From NCBI RefSeq assembly GCF_003953935.1, contig NZ_RXLQ01000027.1, positions 1 through 62,935 of the forward strand: a stretch of DNA of 62,935 bases. The letters are read 5' to 3'. A model generated the notes under the pieces. That model was given only the letters and a program-made list of their open reading frames with translations, searched no databases and was not told where the DNA came from. The position numbers and the translations under genes are program-made. Below are positions 49,616 to 58,432 of this stretch, in pieces. This stretch comes from Massilia atriviolacea (lineage in GTDB: Bacteria > Pseudomonadota > Gammaproteobacteria > Burkholderiales > Burkholderiaceae_D). The first letter of the stretch is position 1, and each line of letters starts with the position of its first letter.

Positions 49616-51280
49616 TTACAACGCCAGCAATTCCCGTGCGTGCTTGCGCGTGGTCGCCGTAATCTCCACCCCGCCGAGCATGCGCGCCACTTCCTCCACG
49701 CGCGCCTTGTTGTCCAGCACGTCGATGTGCGACACCGTCTTGCCCTCCCCCGTGGTCCCCTTGGCCACCTGGAAATGCTGGTTGGCCTGGCTGGCCACCT
49801 GCGGCAAGTGCGTCACGCACAGTACCTGGCGTTCCTGCCCCAAACGCTTGAGCAGCCGGCCCACCACTTCCGCCACCGCCCCGCCGATGCCGCTGTCGAC
49901 CTCGTCGAAAATCAGGGTCGGCGTGGTCGTCGCATTCGAGGTAATCACCGAAATGGCCAGCGCGATGCGCGCCAGTTCGCCGCCCGACGCCACCTTGGCC
50001 AGCGGACGCGGCGCCACTCCGGCGTGACCGGCCACCAGGAACTCCACCTGCTCCACCCCGCTGGCGGTCGGCTCGCACGGATTGAGCCCGACCACGAAAC
50101 TGCCCCCGGTCATGCTCAGCTCCTGCATGGCCGCCGTCACCTGCGTGCCCAGCAGCCGCGCCGCCGTGGCGCGCGTGGCCGACAGGCGCGCCGCCGCCGT
50201 CATATAGCTTTCCCTGATCTTTTCTTCCTGCTGGCGCAGCCCGTCCAGGTCGCTGGCGTCGGCCAGTTGCTTGAGGCGCTCCGACAGGCTGGCAAATTCC
50301 TCCGGCAATTCATCGGGCGTCACGCGGAACTTGCGCGCCGTCATGTGGATCGCTTCCATGCGCGCATCGACCGTGCGCAGGCGCTCGGGATCGAGGTCGA
50401 CCTTGTCCAGGTAGTTATTCAGCGCATACACCGCTTCCTGCAACTGGATGCGGGCCGGTTCCATGCAGTCGAGCACGGTCTGCATCTGCGCATCGACCGC
50501 CACCAGCTTGCCCAGCTTCTGGTTGAGCGACGACAGTTGCGACAGGATCGGATGGTCCGACTCGGAAATCGCGGCCAGCGCTTCCTGCGCCCCTTCGAGC
50601 AGGCTGGCGGCGTGCGACAGGCGGCTGTGTTCGTTGGTGATCTCGCTCCACTCGCCCGGCTTCACGGCCAGCTTTTGCAGTTCGGCCACCTGCCACTCCA
50701 GGCGTTCGCGCTCGATCAGCACGTTCTTGGCATTGGTTTCGAATTCCTCGCGCTGGCGCGCCAGGGCGCGCCAGGCCTTGTGGGTGGCGGCCACGGTCTG
50801 GGCGTCGGCGCCTGCCCCGGCATCCTTGAAGGCGGCCTGGTTATCGAGCAGCGCGCGCTGGGCCTCGGTTTTGAGCAGCGACTGGTGCGCATGCTGGCCG
50901 TGGATATCGACCAGCATGTCGCCCAGGTCGCGCAGCTGGGCGGCGGTGGCGGCGATGCCGTTGATGAAGGCCTTGGAGCGGCCGGCGTTGTCGATCACGC
51001 GGCGCAGCAGCGCCCCGCCCTCCTCGACGGCGAATTCGTTCTGTTCCAGCCAAGCCTTTGCGGCGGCGCTGACCGAAAAATCGGCCGTGATATCGGCCTT
51101 GGGCGCGCCCTCGCGCACCACGCTGGCGTCGCCGCGCCCGCCCAGCGCCAGCTGCAGCGCATCGATCAGGATCGACTTGCCGGCCCCGGTTTCGCCGGTG
51201 AACACGGAAAAGCCGCTGGAAAATTCAAGTTCGATGGTATCGACAATGACGAAATCACGGATGGTCAGGGTACGCAGCAT
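49616..51280 (-). CDS. recN: DNA repair protein RecN
   Basis: RecN is an SMC-like ATPase that holds DNA ends during double-strand-break repair. The 554-residue protein has the N-terminal FTGETGAGKSILIDALQLALGGRG (Walker A at about 29-37), a central coiled-coil region and the C-terminal VASGGELARIALAISVI signature plus LIFDEVDSGIGG (Walker B). I did not find an exact LexA box directly upstream. The nadK stop is 53 bases upstream on the same strand, so the pair is probably co-transcribed. Confidence 0.96.
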   Translation of the reverse strand: MLRTLTIRDFVIVDTIELEFSSGFSVFTGETGAGKSILIDALQLALGGRGDASVVREGAPKADITADFSVSAAAKAWLEQNEFAVEEGGALLRRVIDNAGRSKAFINGIAATAAQLRDLGDMLVDIHGQHAHQSLLKTEAQRALLDNQAAFKDAGAGADAQTVAATHKAWRALARQREEFETNAKNVLIERERLEWQVAELQKLAVKPGEWSEITNEHSRLSHAASLLEGAQEALAAISESDHPILSQLSSLNQKLGKLVAVDAQMQTVLDCMEPARIQLQEAVYALNNYLDKVDLDPERLRTVDARMEAIHMTARKFRVTPDELPEEFASLSERLKQLADASDLDGLRQQEEKIRESYMTAAARLSATRATAARLLGTQVTAAMQELSMTGGSFVVGLNPCEPTASGVEQVEFLVAGHAGVAPRPLAKVASGGELARIALAISVITSNATTTPTLIFDEVDSGIGGAVAEVVGRLLKRLGQERQVLCVTHLPQVASQANQHFQVAKGTTGEGKTVSHIDVLDNKARVEEVARMLGGVEITATTRKHARELLAL

Positions 51281-51333
51281 GAAGGTGTGTCAGTCCAGTA
51301 TTCGAATGGGGAATGGCGTGCGGGACAGCGCTC

Positions 51334-52236
51334 TCAGCGCAGCTTGCCCTCGCCCGACGGATATTCGTTCCAGTGCAATTTTTCGCGCAGGGTGTCGTAA
51401 TAGCTCCAGCCTTCCGGATGCAGGAAGGTGATGTGGTTGGGCGAGCGCGAGATGACGATCTGGTCGCGGTGCGCGAGGCTGGCGAAGGTCTGCATGTCGA
51501 AGTTGACGCTGGTATCGCGCCCGCCGACGATTTCGACCACGATTTCGCTGCTGTCGGGCACCACGATCGGCCGGTTCGACAGCGCATGCGGGGCGATCGG
51601 CACCAGCACGATGCCGCCCAGGCTCGGGTGCAGCAGCGGGCCGCCGGCCGACAGCGCGTACGCGGTCGAGCCGGTCGGGGTGGAGATGATCAGGCCGTCG
51701 GAGCGCTGGTTGTACATGAAATTGCCGTCGACAGCGACCTTCAGCTCGACCATGCCGGCGCCGGCGCCGCGCGCCACCACCACGTCGTTGACCGCCAGAC
51801 CGCAGGCGATCATGGCGCCGTCGCGCATGACCCGGCCTTCGAGCAGGGTGCGTTTTTCGGCGCGCGCCTTGCCGCCGAGAATGTCGCCGATGACCGGGAT
51901 CATGCGGTCGATGGGGATGTCGGTCATGAAGCCCAGGCGCCCCTGGTTGATGCCGATCAGCGGCACGTCGAAGGGCGCCAGCTGGCGCGCGATGCCGAGC
52001 ATGGTGCCGTCGCCGCCCATGACGATCACGGCGCAGGCCGCCGCACCGATGCCGCTCACGCTCATCGCCTCGATCCCGGGCAGGCCGAGGTGGGCCGCGG
52101 TTTCGCTCTCGAACACGACGCGGTAGCCGGCGCCTTGCAGGAAGGCGAGCAGGCGCCCGACCGGCTCGCCGATGCCGACCGTGTTATGCCGCACGACGAG
52201 CGCGATGGTTTGTTGCGATGTTGGCGTAGCGGGCAT
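51334..52236 (-). CDS. nadK: NAD kinase
   Basis: NadK phosphorylates NAD to NADP. The 300-residue enzyme has the catalytic [37 protein letters not shown] with the NAD-contact Asn-Asp pair, and [26 protein letters not shown] lies before the ATG. The region upstream of it, where many betaproteobacteria keep hrcA, holds repeats instead of a gene. Confidence 0.97.
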   Translation of the reverse strand: MPATPTSQQTIALVVRHNTVGIGEPVGRLLAFLQGAGYRVVFESETAAHLGLPGIEAMSVSGIGAAACAVIVMGGDGTMLGIARQLAPFDVPLIGINQGRLGFMTDIPIDRMIPVIGDILGGKARAEKRTLLEGRVMRDGAMIACGLAVNDVVVARGAGAGMVELKVAVDGNFMYNQRSDGLIISTPTGSTAYALSAGGPLLHPSLGGIVLVPIAPHALSNRPIVVPDSSEIVVEIVGGRDTSVNFDMQTFASLAHRDQIVISRSPNHITFLHPEGWSYYDTLREKLHWNEYPSGEGKLR

Positions 52237-52408
52237 AGACTTCTCGGCGGTTGAGGGGCGACACGCAGGAGATTACCCCATAATGCCTGCTGATGCCATA
52301 CGGCGGCCATCGGCGGCACTACTGTATGCATCCACAGTGGCGCAGTATAAGTGCGAGTGGGCGCGCGGGCAAGCGCATTCCACCTTCCGCCCCGTGCAGA
52401 CAGGCGCA

Positions 52409-52478
52409 TTCCCCGCGCAGGCGGGGGTCCATAGCACCTCGGAGCATAGGTACCTTGGGCCCCCGCCTGCGCGGGGGC
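52409..52478. repeat. Paired palindromic repeats in opposite orientation (REPIN/BIME-like), copy B
   Basis: CCCCGCGCAGGCGGGGG at 52411-52427 and CCCCCGCCTGCGCGGGGG near 52461-52477 are each small hairpins and are also reverse complements of each other. About 30 bases (ATAGCACCTCGG... onward) lie between. The unit is the same family as the palindromes at 49583 and 54954, here in a doublet. Confidence 0.75.
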
Positions 52479-52500
52479 GACGGTAGAGGAGCGCGGGGGA

Positions 52501-52711
52501 GACGGCCGAAGCTTACTGGGAGACGGTGGAAGGTTGCCCGGAGACGGCCAAAGGTTACTGGGAGACGGTGGAAGGTTACCCGGAGACGGCCAAAGGTTAC
52601 TGGGGAAACGGTGGAAGGTTGTCCGGAGACGGCCGAAGCTTACTGGGAGACGGCCGAAGCTTACTGGGAGACGGTCGAAGGTTGCGGGGATACGCTTGGA
52701 GGTTTGCAGGA
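52501..52711. repeat. 21-bp minisatellite with two alternating unit types (about 10 units)
   Basis: Unit starts are at 52501, 52522, 52543, 52564, 52585, 52607, 52628, 52649, 52670 and a degenerate one at 52691. Type A begins GACGGCCGAAGCTTACT or GACGGCCAAAGGTTACT; type B begins GACGGTGGAAGGTTGCC or GACGGTGGAAGGTTACC. The order is A B A B A B A A B. The fifth unit has one extra base, so the array is otherwise exactly periodic. There are no spacers and no dyad symmetry typical of CRISPR repeats. Confidence 0.93.
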
Positions 52712-52794
52712 AAAGGCCAAGTCCAATTGAACGGCCATCTTCCCTTCTAAGCGATACCATTTGCACAATGAGTCCATCCACAGGGAGCAGTACC

Positions 52795-53109
52795 ATGGTT
52801 ACCGAAACGCACGACCGCAAAATCAACACCGACGCCAAGGTCCACGACGACGACGTCAAGCGCCTGCCCCACGAGCGCGACGAATCGCCCGACGGCCACC
52901 ACAAGGAACCGCGCGGCGTCATGAAGCAGGCCGCCGACGACCTGGCCCAGGGCCTGGTCGATACCGACATGCACGGCCTGCGCGGCGTCGAGGAAGTGGC
53001 GCCCACCAGCGGTTCCGGCCAGGCCCGGCCCAAGGCCGACGCCGGCAGCGGCATGCGCCATCACGAACCGGCAGACCAGACCAAGGACGAGGGCAAGGAC
53101 GGGGCATGA
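52795..53109 (+). CDS. Small, very hydrophilic (probably disordered) protein of unknown function
   Basis: The 104-residue product is dominated by Asp, Glu, Lys, His and Gly (for example [20 protein letters not shown]) and has no hydrophobic core or signal peptide, so it is probably disordered. I do not recognise a family. I chose the ATG at 52795 because AGGGAG lies seven bases before it; an ATG at 52768 in frame has a poorer signal, and the longer open frame runs into the minisatellite. Its stop overlaps the ATG of the next gene by four bases, which argues that it is translated. Confidence 0.7.
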   Translation: MVTETHDRKINTDAKVHDDDVKRLPHERDESPDGHHKEPRGVMKQAADDLAQGLVDTDMHGLRGVEEVAPTSGSGQARPKADAGSGMRHHEPADQTKDEGKDGA

Positions 53110-54407
53110 AACGTGCGCGCCTGATCCTCGCGTTGAGCGTGGCCGGCGCCGCGCCGGGCTTGCAAGCCCAGGCCATGCCGCCCGGCTTCGGCCCGAATCC
53201 GGCGCTGCCGGCGCCGTCGCGCTCGATGCTGCCGACCATGCACATCGCCCCCGCCTCGCCCTGGCCCAGGGGCGCCAAGCCGGTGGTGGCGCAGGGCCTG
53301 GCGGTGGCGGCCTACGCCAGCGGACTCGATCATCCGCGCTGGCTGTACGTGCTGCCCAACGGCGACGTGCTGGTGGCCGAAACCAACAAACCGCCCAAGC
53401 CCGACGAAGGCTTCAGCCTGCGCGGCATGGTCATGAAGCACGAGATGAAAAAGGCCGGGGCGGCGGTCCCGTCCGCCAACCGCATCACCCTGCTGCGCGG
53501 CGCCGGCCCCAACGGCGAGGCGGCCAGCCGCTCGGTCTTCCTCGACGGCCTGTTCTCGCCCTTCGGCATGGCACTGGTGGGCAACGACCTGTATGTCGCC
53601 AACGCCGACGCGCTGCTGCGCTTCCCCTACCAGGAAGGGCAGACCAGCATCGGCGCCAAGGGCGTGAAGGTGATGGACTTGCCGGCCGGGATCAACCATC
53701 ACTGGACCAAGAACGTCGTCGCCAGTCCCGACGGCACGCGCCTGTATGTCTCGGTCGGCTCGAACAGCAATGTCGGCGAAAACGGGCTCGACAAGGAAGA
53801 AGGCCGCGCCGCGATCTGGGAATTCAACCCGGCCGACGGCAAATCGCGCGTGTTCGCGAGCGGCTTGCGCAATCCGGTCGGCATGGGTTTCCAGCCGCAC
53901 AGCGGGGCGCTGTGGACCAGCGTCAACGAACGCGACGAGCTCGGCAACGACCTCGTGCCCGACTACATGACCTCGGTGAAAGACGGCGGCTTCTACGGCT
54001 GGCCGTACAGTTACTTCGGCCAGCATGTCGATGCGCGGGTCGAACCGGCCCGCCCCGACATGGTGGCAAAAGCGCTCTCGCCCGATTACGCGCTCGGCGC
54101 GCACACGGCCTCGCTGGGGCTGGCGTTCTACAACGCCGACCTGATGCCGGCGTTTAAGAACGGCGCGCTGATCGGCCAGCATGGCTCCTGGAACCGCAAG
54201 CCGTTTTCGGGCTACAAGGTGATCTATGTGCCCTTCACCGACGGCAAGCCGAACGGGCCGCCGCAAGACGTGCTGACCGGCTTCCTGAGCGCCGACGGCC
54301 GCGCCTTCGGGCGCCCGGTGGGCGTGGCGGTGGACCAGGGCGGCGGCATCCTGGTGGCGGACGATGTCGGCAATACGGTCTGGCGCATCACGCCGACCGG
54401 TAAATAG
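53106..54407 (+). CDS. Sorbosone-dehydrogenase-like, PQQ-type sugar dehydrogenase
   Basis: The 433-residue protein has a signal peptide ([18 protein letters not shown]) and a six-bladed propeller pattern. Typical segments are [64 protein letters not shown] and [21 protein letters not shown]. These match the soluble glucose/sorbosone dehydrogenase family, whose members use PQQ in the periplasm. PQQ synthesis genes are not in the window, so cofactor and substrate are unproven. Translation is coupled to the small hydrophilic gene upstream. Confidence 0.87.
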   Translation: MKRARLILALSVAGAAPGLQAQAMPPGFGPNPALPAPSRSMLPTMHIAPASPWPRGAKPVVAQGLAVAAYASGLDHPRWLYVLPNGDVLVAETNKPPKPDEGFSLRGMVMKHEMKKAGAAVPSANRITLLRGAGPNGEAASRSVFLDGLFSPFGMALVGNDLYVANADALLRFPYQEGQTSIGAKGVKVMDLPAGINHHWTKNVVASPDGTRLYVSVGSNSNVGENGLDKEEGRAAIWEFNPADGKSRVFASGLRNPVGMGFQPHSGALWTSVNERDELGNDLVPDYMTSVKDGGFYGWPYSYFGQHVDARVEPARPDMVAKALSPDYALGAHTASLGLAFYNADLMPAFKNGALIGQHGSWNRKPFSGYKVIYVPFTDGKPNGPPQDVLTGFLSADGRAFGRPVGVAVDQGGGILVADDVGNTVWRITPTGK

Positions 54408-54516
54408 CTGCAGCGCAGCATTCCCCATCCCCATGGTGCGCTAGCGAACAGATGGACCGCAGTTCGCGGCGCATGATGGCTTTATCGCATTATTGGAAGT
54501 TCTAAGGAGAAACACC

Positions 54517-54945
54517 ATGATCAAACGTTCAGGAAGCGCTGTCTGGAGTGGCGGCATCAAGGATGGCAAAGGCAGCATCTCGACCCAGAGCGGTGCGCTC
54601 GACAATACGCAGTACGGCTTCAACACCCGTTTCGAGAATGGTCCGGGCACCAATCCGGAAGAGCTGATCGGCGCGGCGCACGCAGGCTGCTTCACCATGG
54701 CGCTGTCGGGCCAGTTGGGCGAAGCCGGGATGACGGCGCAGAAACTGGCAACCACGGCCACCGTGACGCTGGACAAGGTCGACGACGGATTCACGATTTC
54801 GGCCGTGCATCTGAATCTGGTGGCGACCATTCCCGGCGCCAACCAGGAAGCTTTCGAAGCGGCAGTCCTGCGCGCGAAAAATAATTGCCCGGTATCGAAG
54901 CTGCTGAACGCGGCGATTACGCTGGACGCACGCCTGGAAGAGTAA
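54517..54945 (+). CDS. osmC: OsmC-family peroxiredoxin
   Basis: The 142-residue protein reduces organic hydroperoxides with a pair of reactive Cys residues, seen here in GAAHAGCFTMALS and NNCPVSKLLNA. The strand GFNTRFENGPGTNPEELIG precedes the first Cys, as in OsmC. TAAGGAGA lies eight bases before the ATG. A palindromic repeat follows the stop closely. Expression is probably stress-linked, but I see no clear operator. Confidence 0.95.
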   Translation: MIKRSGSAVWSGGIKDGKGSISTQSGALDNTQYGFNTRFENGPGTNPEELIGAAHAGCFTMALSGQLGEAGMTAQKLATTATVTLDKVDDGFTISAVHLNLVATIPGANQEAFEAAVLRAKNNCPVSKLLNAAITLDARLEE

Positions 54946-54953
54946 TGTTGTTC

Positions 54954-54994
54954 CCGTCATTCCCGCGCCAGGATGCTTCCGGCGGGAATGACGG
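54954..54994. repeat. Short palindromic intergenic repeat, copy C
   Basis: CCGTCATTCCCGC (54954-54966) pairs perfectly with GCGGGAATGACGG (54982-54994). It starts nine bases after the osmC stop and is the cleanest copy of this palindrome family in the window. Confidence 0.82.
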
Positions 54995-55158
54995 TGTCGC
55001 CTTTGCGCGTTCTGCCGCCCCCGCTCCCCCGCTGTGTTATCCCCCCTGCATTTTTGCACCAAGCTAGTGCATTTTCATATATATAAGCGCAAAAAGAATC
55101 GTTCTCCGGATGGTTTCTGATTGGTATTATTAATTTTTGACTACTAAAAAGCACCTCA

Positions 55159-57855
55159 ATGAACATCACAAATTTGAAATTGACACCGCTGGCGGCAGCG
55201 GCGATCAGCTTGCTGTGCGGCGCAGCGCAGCAGGCGCAGGCGCAAACCGCCAGCGCCGGCGCCTCCACCCCCACTTCGGTGGTGGTGACCGGTTCGCGCA
55301 TTCCGCGCGCCAGCCTCGAAGGCCCGTCGGCCGTGGTCGTCATTACCGGCGAAGAAATCACCAAGCAGGGCTACAAGAACCTGTTCGACGCCCTCAACAA
55401 CCAGGCGCAGAACAGCGGCTTTACCACCGGCGCCGATTTCGGCAACACGCATACGCCGTCGGCCAACACCATCAGCCTGCGCGGCCTGGGCCCGAACCAC
55501 ACCTTGATCCTGCTCAACGGCCGCCGCCTGGCCGACTTCCCGACCGCGTACGAAGGCGCGGTCAACTTCACCAACCTGGCCAATATTCCGTCGAGCATCG
55601 TCGAACGCGTGGAAATCCTCAGCGGCGGCGCCTCCGCCGTGTACGGTTCGGACGCGATCGCCGGCGTGGTCAACATCATCCTCAAGAAAAAAGCCGACGG
55701 CGTCGACGTCAACCTGAAGGCCGGCACCACCTCGCGCGGCGGCGGCGGCGACAAGCGCCTGCAAGTGAGCGGCGGGCACAGCTTCGACCAGCTCAACACC
55801 GTGTTCAGCCTGGAAGTGCTGGACCGCGATCCGCTGTGGAGCAAGCAGCGCGACTTCATGGCCGTGCGCGACGGCACGCCGACCAACACCCTGTCGCGCA
55901 AGAACGTCAACAACGGCAACTTCTACGACCTGGGCGATGCCTGCGGCGCGCTCGGCGACCTGTTCGGCGGCAGCCAGTTCAAGCACAGCGTCAAAAAAGG
56001 CACTTACTGCGCCAGCAACCAGGTCAGCCCGACCTACTGGACCACCCAGACCAAGAACCGCAGCACCAATCTGTTCGGCAGCGCCAACTATGCGCTGTCG
56101 GGAACGACCGAGCTGTTCGCCGAATTCCTGCTGGGCCAGAACAAGACCGCCAACAACACGCGCGGCCCCTCGTGGACCTCGTCCTCGGCCGACAACAGCT
56201 ATTTCCTCAACAAGAACAGCGGCGTGTACGAAGCCTGGACCAAGTACATCTCGCCCGAGGAAATGGGCGGCGTGGGCCGCTACAACCGCGTCTGGGACGA
56301 CCAGGCGACCTCGCTCAGCCTGGGCGCCAAGGGCGATATTGCCGGCACCGGCTGGCGCTACGAGGCCGGCTACAGCGCCTCGTTCTACAAGAGCGAAGGG
56401 CATGTGCAGCGCGCGCTGGCCAATATCGACAGCTTCTTCCTGGGGCCGAAACTGGGCGTCGACAAGGAAGGCATCGCCATCTACGCTCCCGACCAGGCGC
56501 GCCTGACGCGCCGCCTCACGCCCGAGGAATTCAACAGCATCACCGGCCAGGCCGACAGCGACGACACCTCGCGCAACCAGACCCTGAGCCTGGTCGCCAA
56601 CGGCGAGCTGTTCGAGCTGCCGGCCGGTCCGGTCAAGCTGGCCACGATCGCCGAAGCCGGCCACCAGCGCTTCGCCAACAAGCCCGACCCGCGCATCAAC
56701 CAGGGCGTGTTCAACACCCTGGCCAAGAGCGATGTCACCGAAGGCTCGCGCCGACGCTACGCGCTGGGCGTGGAAGCGAGCGTGCCGCTGCTCAAGGACC
56801 TGAATTCGACCCTGGCCGGCCGCTACGACCGCTATAACTACGCCGGCCGCAACGAAGGCAAGCTGACCTACAACGCCGGCGCGGAATGGCGTCCGGCCAA
56901 GCCGCTGCTGGTACGCGGCAACTATGCCACCAGCTTCCGCGCCCCCGACATGAACTACATCTTCAAGGCGCGCGGCACCGGTTACTACTCGTCGACCACC
57001 GATCACTACCGCTGCGCCCAGGCGGGGCAAAGCATCGATACCTGCGACTTCGCCAACATCTCGCCGGGCAGCGATTACGTCCAGACCGGCAGCAAGGACT
57101 TGCGCTCGGAAAAAGGCAAATCCTACGGCCTGGGCGCGGTCTGGTCGCCGAGCGCGGACTTCGACGTGACGGTCGACTACTGGAACATCAAGATCGACGA
57201 CCTGGTCACCAACCTCAGCGCCGACACCCTGCTGCGCGACGAAGCGGCCTGCCGCATCAAGGGCGACCTGAGCTCGCCGACCTGCGCGGACACCATCGCC
57301 CGCATCACGCGCAACCCGCTGACGGCGCTCAACAAGCCGGGCGAAATCCGCGAAATCCGGGTCAATCCGATCAACGCCGCCTACCAGGATGCCGACGGCA
57401 TCGACCTGAGCGCGCGCTACGCCCTGCGCACCCAAAGCTGGGGCAAATTCACGCTCAAGGGCAATTACACCAAGTCCCTGAGCAAGAACTCGCGCCAGTT
57501 CGACGGCGACGCCCTGGTTGACGAGCTCGACGAGTTGAGCAACCAGGACTGGCGCGACAAGCTCAATGCCAGCCTGAACTGGAACATCGGCAACTGGTCG
57601 AACACCGTGTTCGCCCAGCGCTACGGCAAGGTGCCGAATTCCGCCCAGACCGCCTTCCTGTCGCCGACCACCCTGGTCAACCTGTCGAGCGTGTACAAGG
57701 TGACGCCGCGGGCGACGGTCTCGGTGGCGATCAACAACGTCAACAACCGCATCAAGCGCGACACCACCGGCGGCTGGCCGAACTACCCGGTCGGCAACTA
57801 CAGCCCGGTCGGACGCCAGATCTGGCTGGAGCTGAACTACCACTTCGGTTCGTAA
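55159..57855 (+). CDS. TonB-dependent outer-membrane receptor
   Basis: The 898-residue receptor has a signal peptide ending near AQAQA. The plug domain shows VVVTGSRIPRASLEGPSAVVVI, GLGPNHTLILLNGRRL and VERVEILSGGASAVYGSDAIAGVVNIIL. A long beta barrel follows and ends WLELNYHFGS. The TGSRIPR start is typical of the receptor group that imports large organic compounds rather than siderophores, but the substrate is unknown. No TonB-box-linked regulator is nearby, and I see no strong ribosome-binding site. A GC-rich hairpin follows the stop. Confidence 0.94.
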   Translation: MNITNLKLTPLAAAAISLLCGAAQQAQAQTASAGASTPTSVVVTGSRIPRASLEGPSAVVVITGEEITKQGYKNLFDALNNQAQNSGFTTGADFGNTHTPSANTISLRGLGPNHTLILLNGRRLADFPTAYEGAVNFTNLANIPSSIVERVEILSGGASAVYGSDAIAGVVNIILKKKADGVDVNLKAGTTSRGGGGDKRLQVSGGHSFDQLNTVFSLEVLDRDPLWSKQRDFMAVRDGTPTNTLSRKNVNNGNFYDLGDACGALGDLFGGSQFKHSVKKGTYCASNQVSPTYWTTQTKNRSTNLFGSANYALSGTTELFAEFLLGQNKTANNTRGPSWTSSSADNSYFLNKNSGVYEAWTKYISPEEMGGVGRYNRVWDDQATSLSLGAKGDIAGTGWRYEAGYSASFYKSEGHVQRALANIDSFFLGPKLGVDKEGIAIYAPDQARLTRRLTPEEFNSITGQADSDDTSRNQTLSLVANGELFELPAGPVKLATIAEAGHQRFANKPDPRINQGVFNTLAKSDVTEGSRRRYALGVEASVPLLKDLNSTLAGRYDRYNYAGRNEGKLTYNAGAEWRPAKPLLVRGNYATSFRAPDMNYIFKARGTGYYSSTTDHYRCAQAGQSIDTCDFANISPGSDYVQTGSKDLRSEKGKSYGLGAVWSPSADFDVTVDYWNIKIDDLVTNLSADTLLRDEAACRIKGDLSSPTCADTIARITRNPLTALNKPGEIREIRVNPINAAYQDADGIDLSARYALRTQSWGKFTLKGNYTKSLSKNSRQFDGDALVDELDELSNQDWRDKLNASLNWNIGNWSNTVFAQRYGKVPNSAQTAFLSPTTLVNLSSVYKVTPRATVSVAINNVNNRIKRDTTGGWPNYPVGNYSPVGRQIWLELNYHFGS

Positions 57856-57864
57856 GCGGGCGGG

Positions 57865-57890
57865 GCCGGCCGCGTGCGGACGCGGCCGGC
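57865..57890 (+). terminator. GC-rich hairpin after the TonB-dependent receptor gene
   Basis: GCCGGCCGCGT pairs perfectly with ACGCGGCCGGC around GCGG. No T-run follows, so termination would be weak or factor-dependent. Confidence 0.5.
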
Positions 57891-57946
57891 AGAGAATCGG
57901 TGGAGCGCTTAAAATCGTGGCTTGATTTGACGAACAAGGAACTACG

Positions 57947-58360
57947 ATGCGTATTTTGCACACGATGTTACGGGTCGGCGACCTGCAGCGCTCGATCGAT
58001 TTTTACACCAGGGTGCTGGGCATGACCCTGCTGCGCACCAGCGAAAATGCGGAGTACAAATACACCCTGGCGTTTGTGGGCTACGGCAGCAATCCGGAGC
58101 ATGCGGAACTGGAGCTGACCTACAACTGGGGCGTGGACAAGTACGAGCTGGGCAATGCCTATGGCCACATCGCCATTTCCGCCGACGACATCGTGTCGGC
58201 CTGCGACGCGGCGCGCGCCAACGGCGGCAACGTCACGCGCGAGCCGGGCCCGGTCAAGGGCGGCAGCACCATCATCGCCTTCGTGACCGATCCGGACGGC
58301 TACAAGATCGAACTGATCGAACGCAAGGACGGCGTGCGCGCGAATGGCTTGAACGAGTAG
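57947..58360 (+). CDS. gloA: Lactoylglutathione lyase (glyoxalase I)
   Basis: GloA converts the methylglyoxal-glutathione adduct to S-lactoylglutathione. The 137-residue protein is nearly the E. coli sequence in its core: [18 protein letters not shown] with a metal His, [26 protein letters not shown] with a metal Glu, AYGHIAIS with the second His, and [11 protein letters not shown] with the second Glu. AAGGA precedes the ATG. The His/Glu set fits a nickel-type bacterial enzyme. It converges with the tolC-like gene across a bidirectional terminator. Confidence 0.97.
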   Translation: MRILHTMLRVGDLQRSIDFYTRVLGMTLLRTSENAEYKYTLAFVGYGSNPEHAELELTYNWGVDKYELGNAYGHIAISADDIVSACDAARANGGNVTREPGPVKGGSTIIAFVTDPDGYKIELIERKDGVRANGLNE

Positions 58361-58391
58361 ACGCGCCGCAAAGACACCCGTGTTAACGAAA

Positions 58392-58417
58392 AAAAACGCC
58401 TCGCAGGAGGCGTTTTT
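58392..58417. terminator. Bidirectional intrinsic terminator between gloA and the tolC-like gene
   Basis: AAAAACGCCTC (58392-58402) pairs with GAGGCGTTTTT (58407-58417) around GCAG, with A- and T-runs on both sides. Confidence 0.92.
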
Positions 58418-58432
58418 CGTTGGCAGCGACGC

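Larger units (their letters stand above)
52237..52794. other. Gene-free, repeat-rich gap upstream of nadK
   Basis: I see no credible gene in these 558 bases. The part near nadK should hold its promoter. The rest is a paired palindrome (52407-52484) followed by a 21-bp minisatellite (52501-52711), both described separately. Open frames on both strands through the minisatellite exist only because 21 is a multiple of three. No hrcA gene is present. Confidence 0.7.

Noticed and set aside
52430-52460. CIRCE (HrcA operator) near ATAGCACCTCGGAGCATAG
   Set aside because: It lacks the required TTAGCACTC-N9-GAGTGCTAA symmetry; it is only the spacer of the paired palindrome.
52501-52711. CRISPR array
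   Set aside because: Units are directly adjacent with no variable spacers, and no cas genes are in the window.
52062-53054. A frame through the minisatellite encoding heptad-like peptide repeats (NLWPSPGNLPPSPS)
   Set aside because: It exists because 21 is a multiple of three. It overlaps nadK and the small hydrophilic gene antisense and has no ribosome-binding site.
55156-57963. A 935-codon frame antisense to the TonB-dependent receptor
   Set aside because: Shadow of a certain receptor gene; no domain or start signal.
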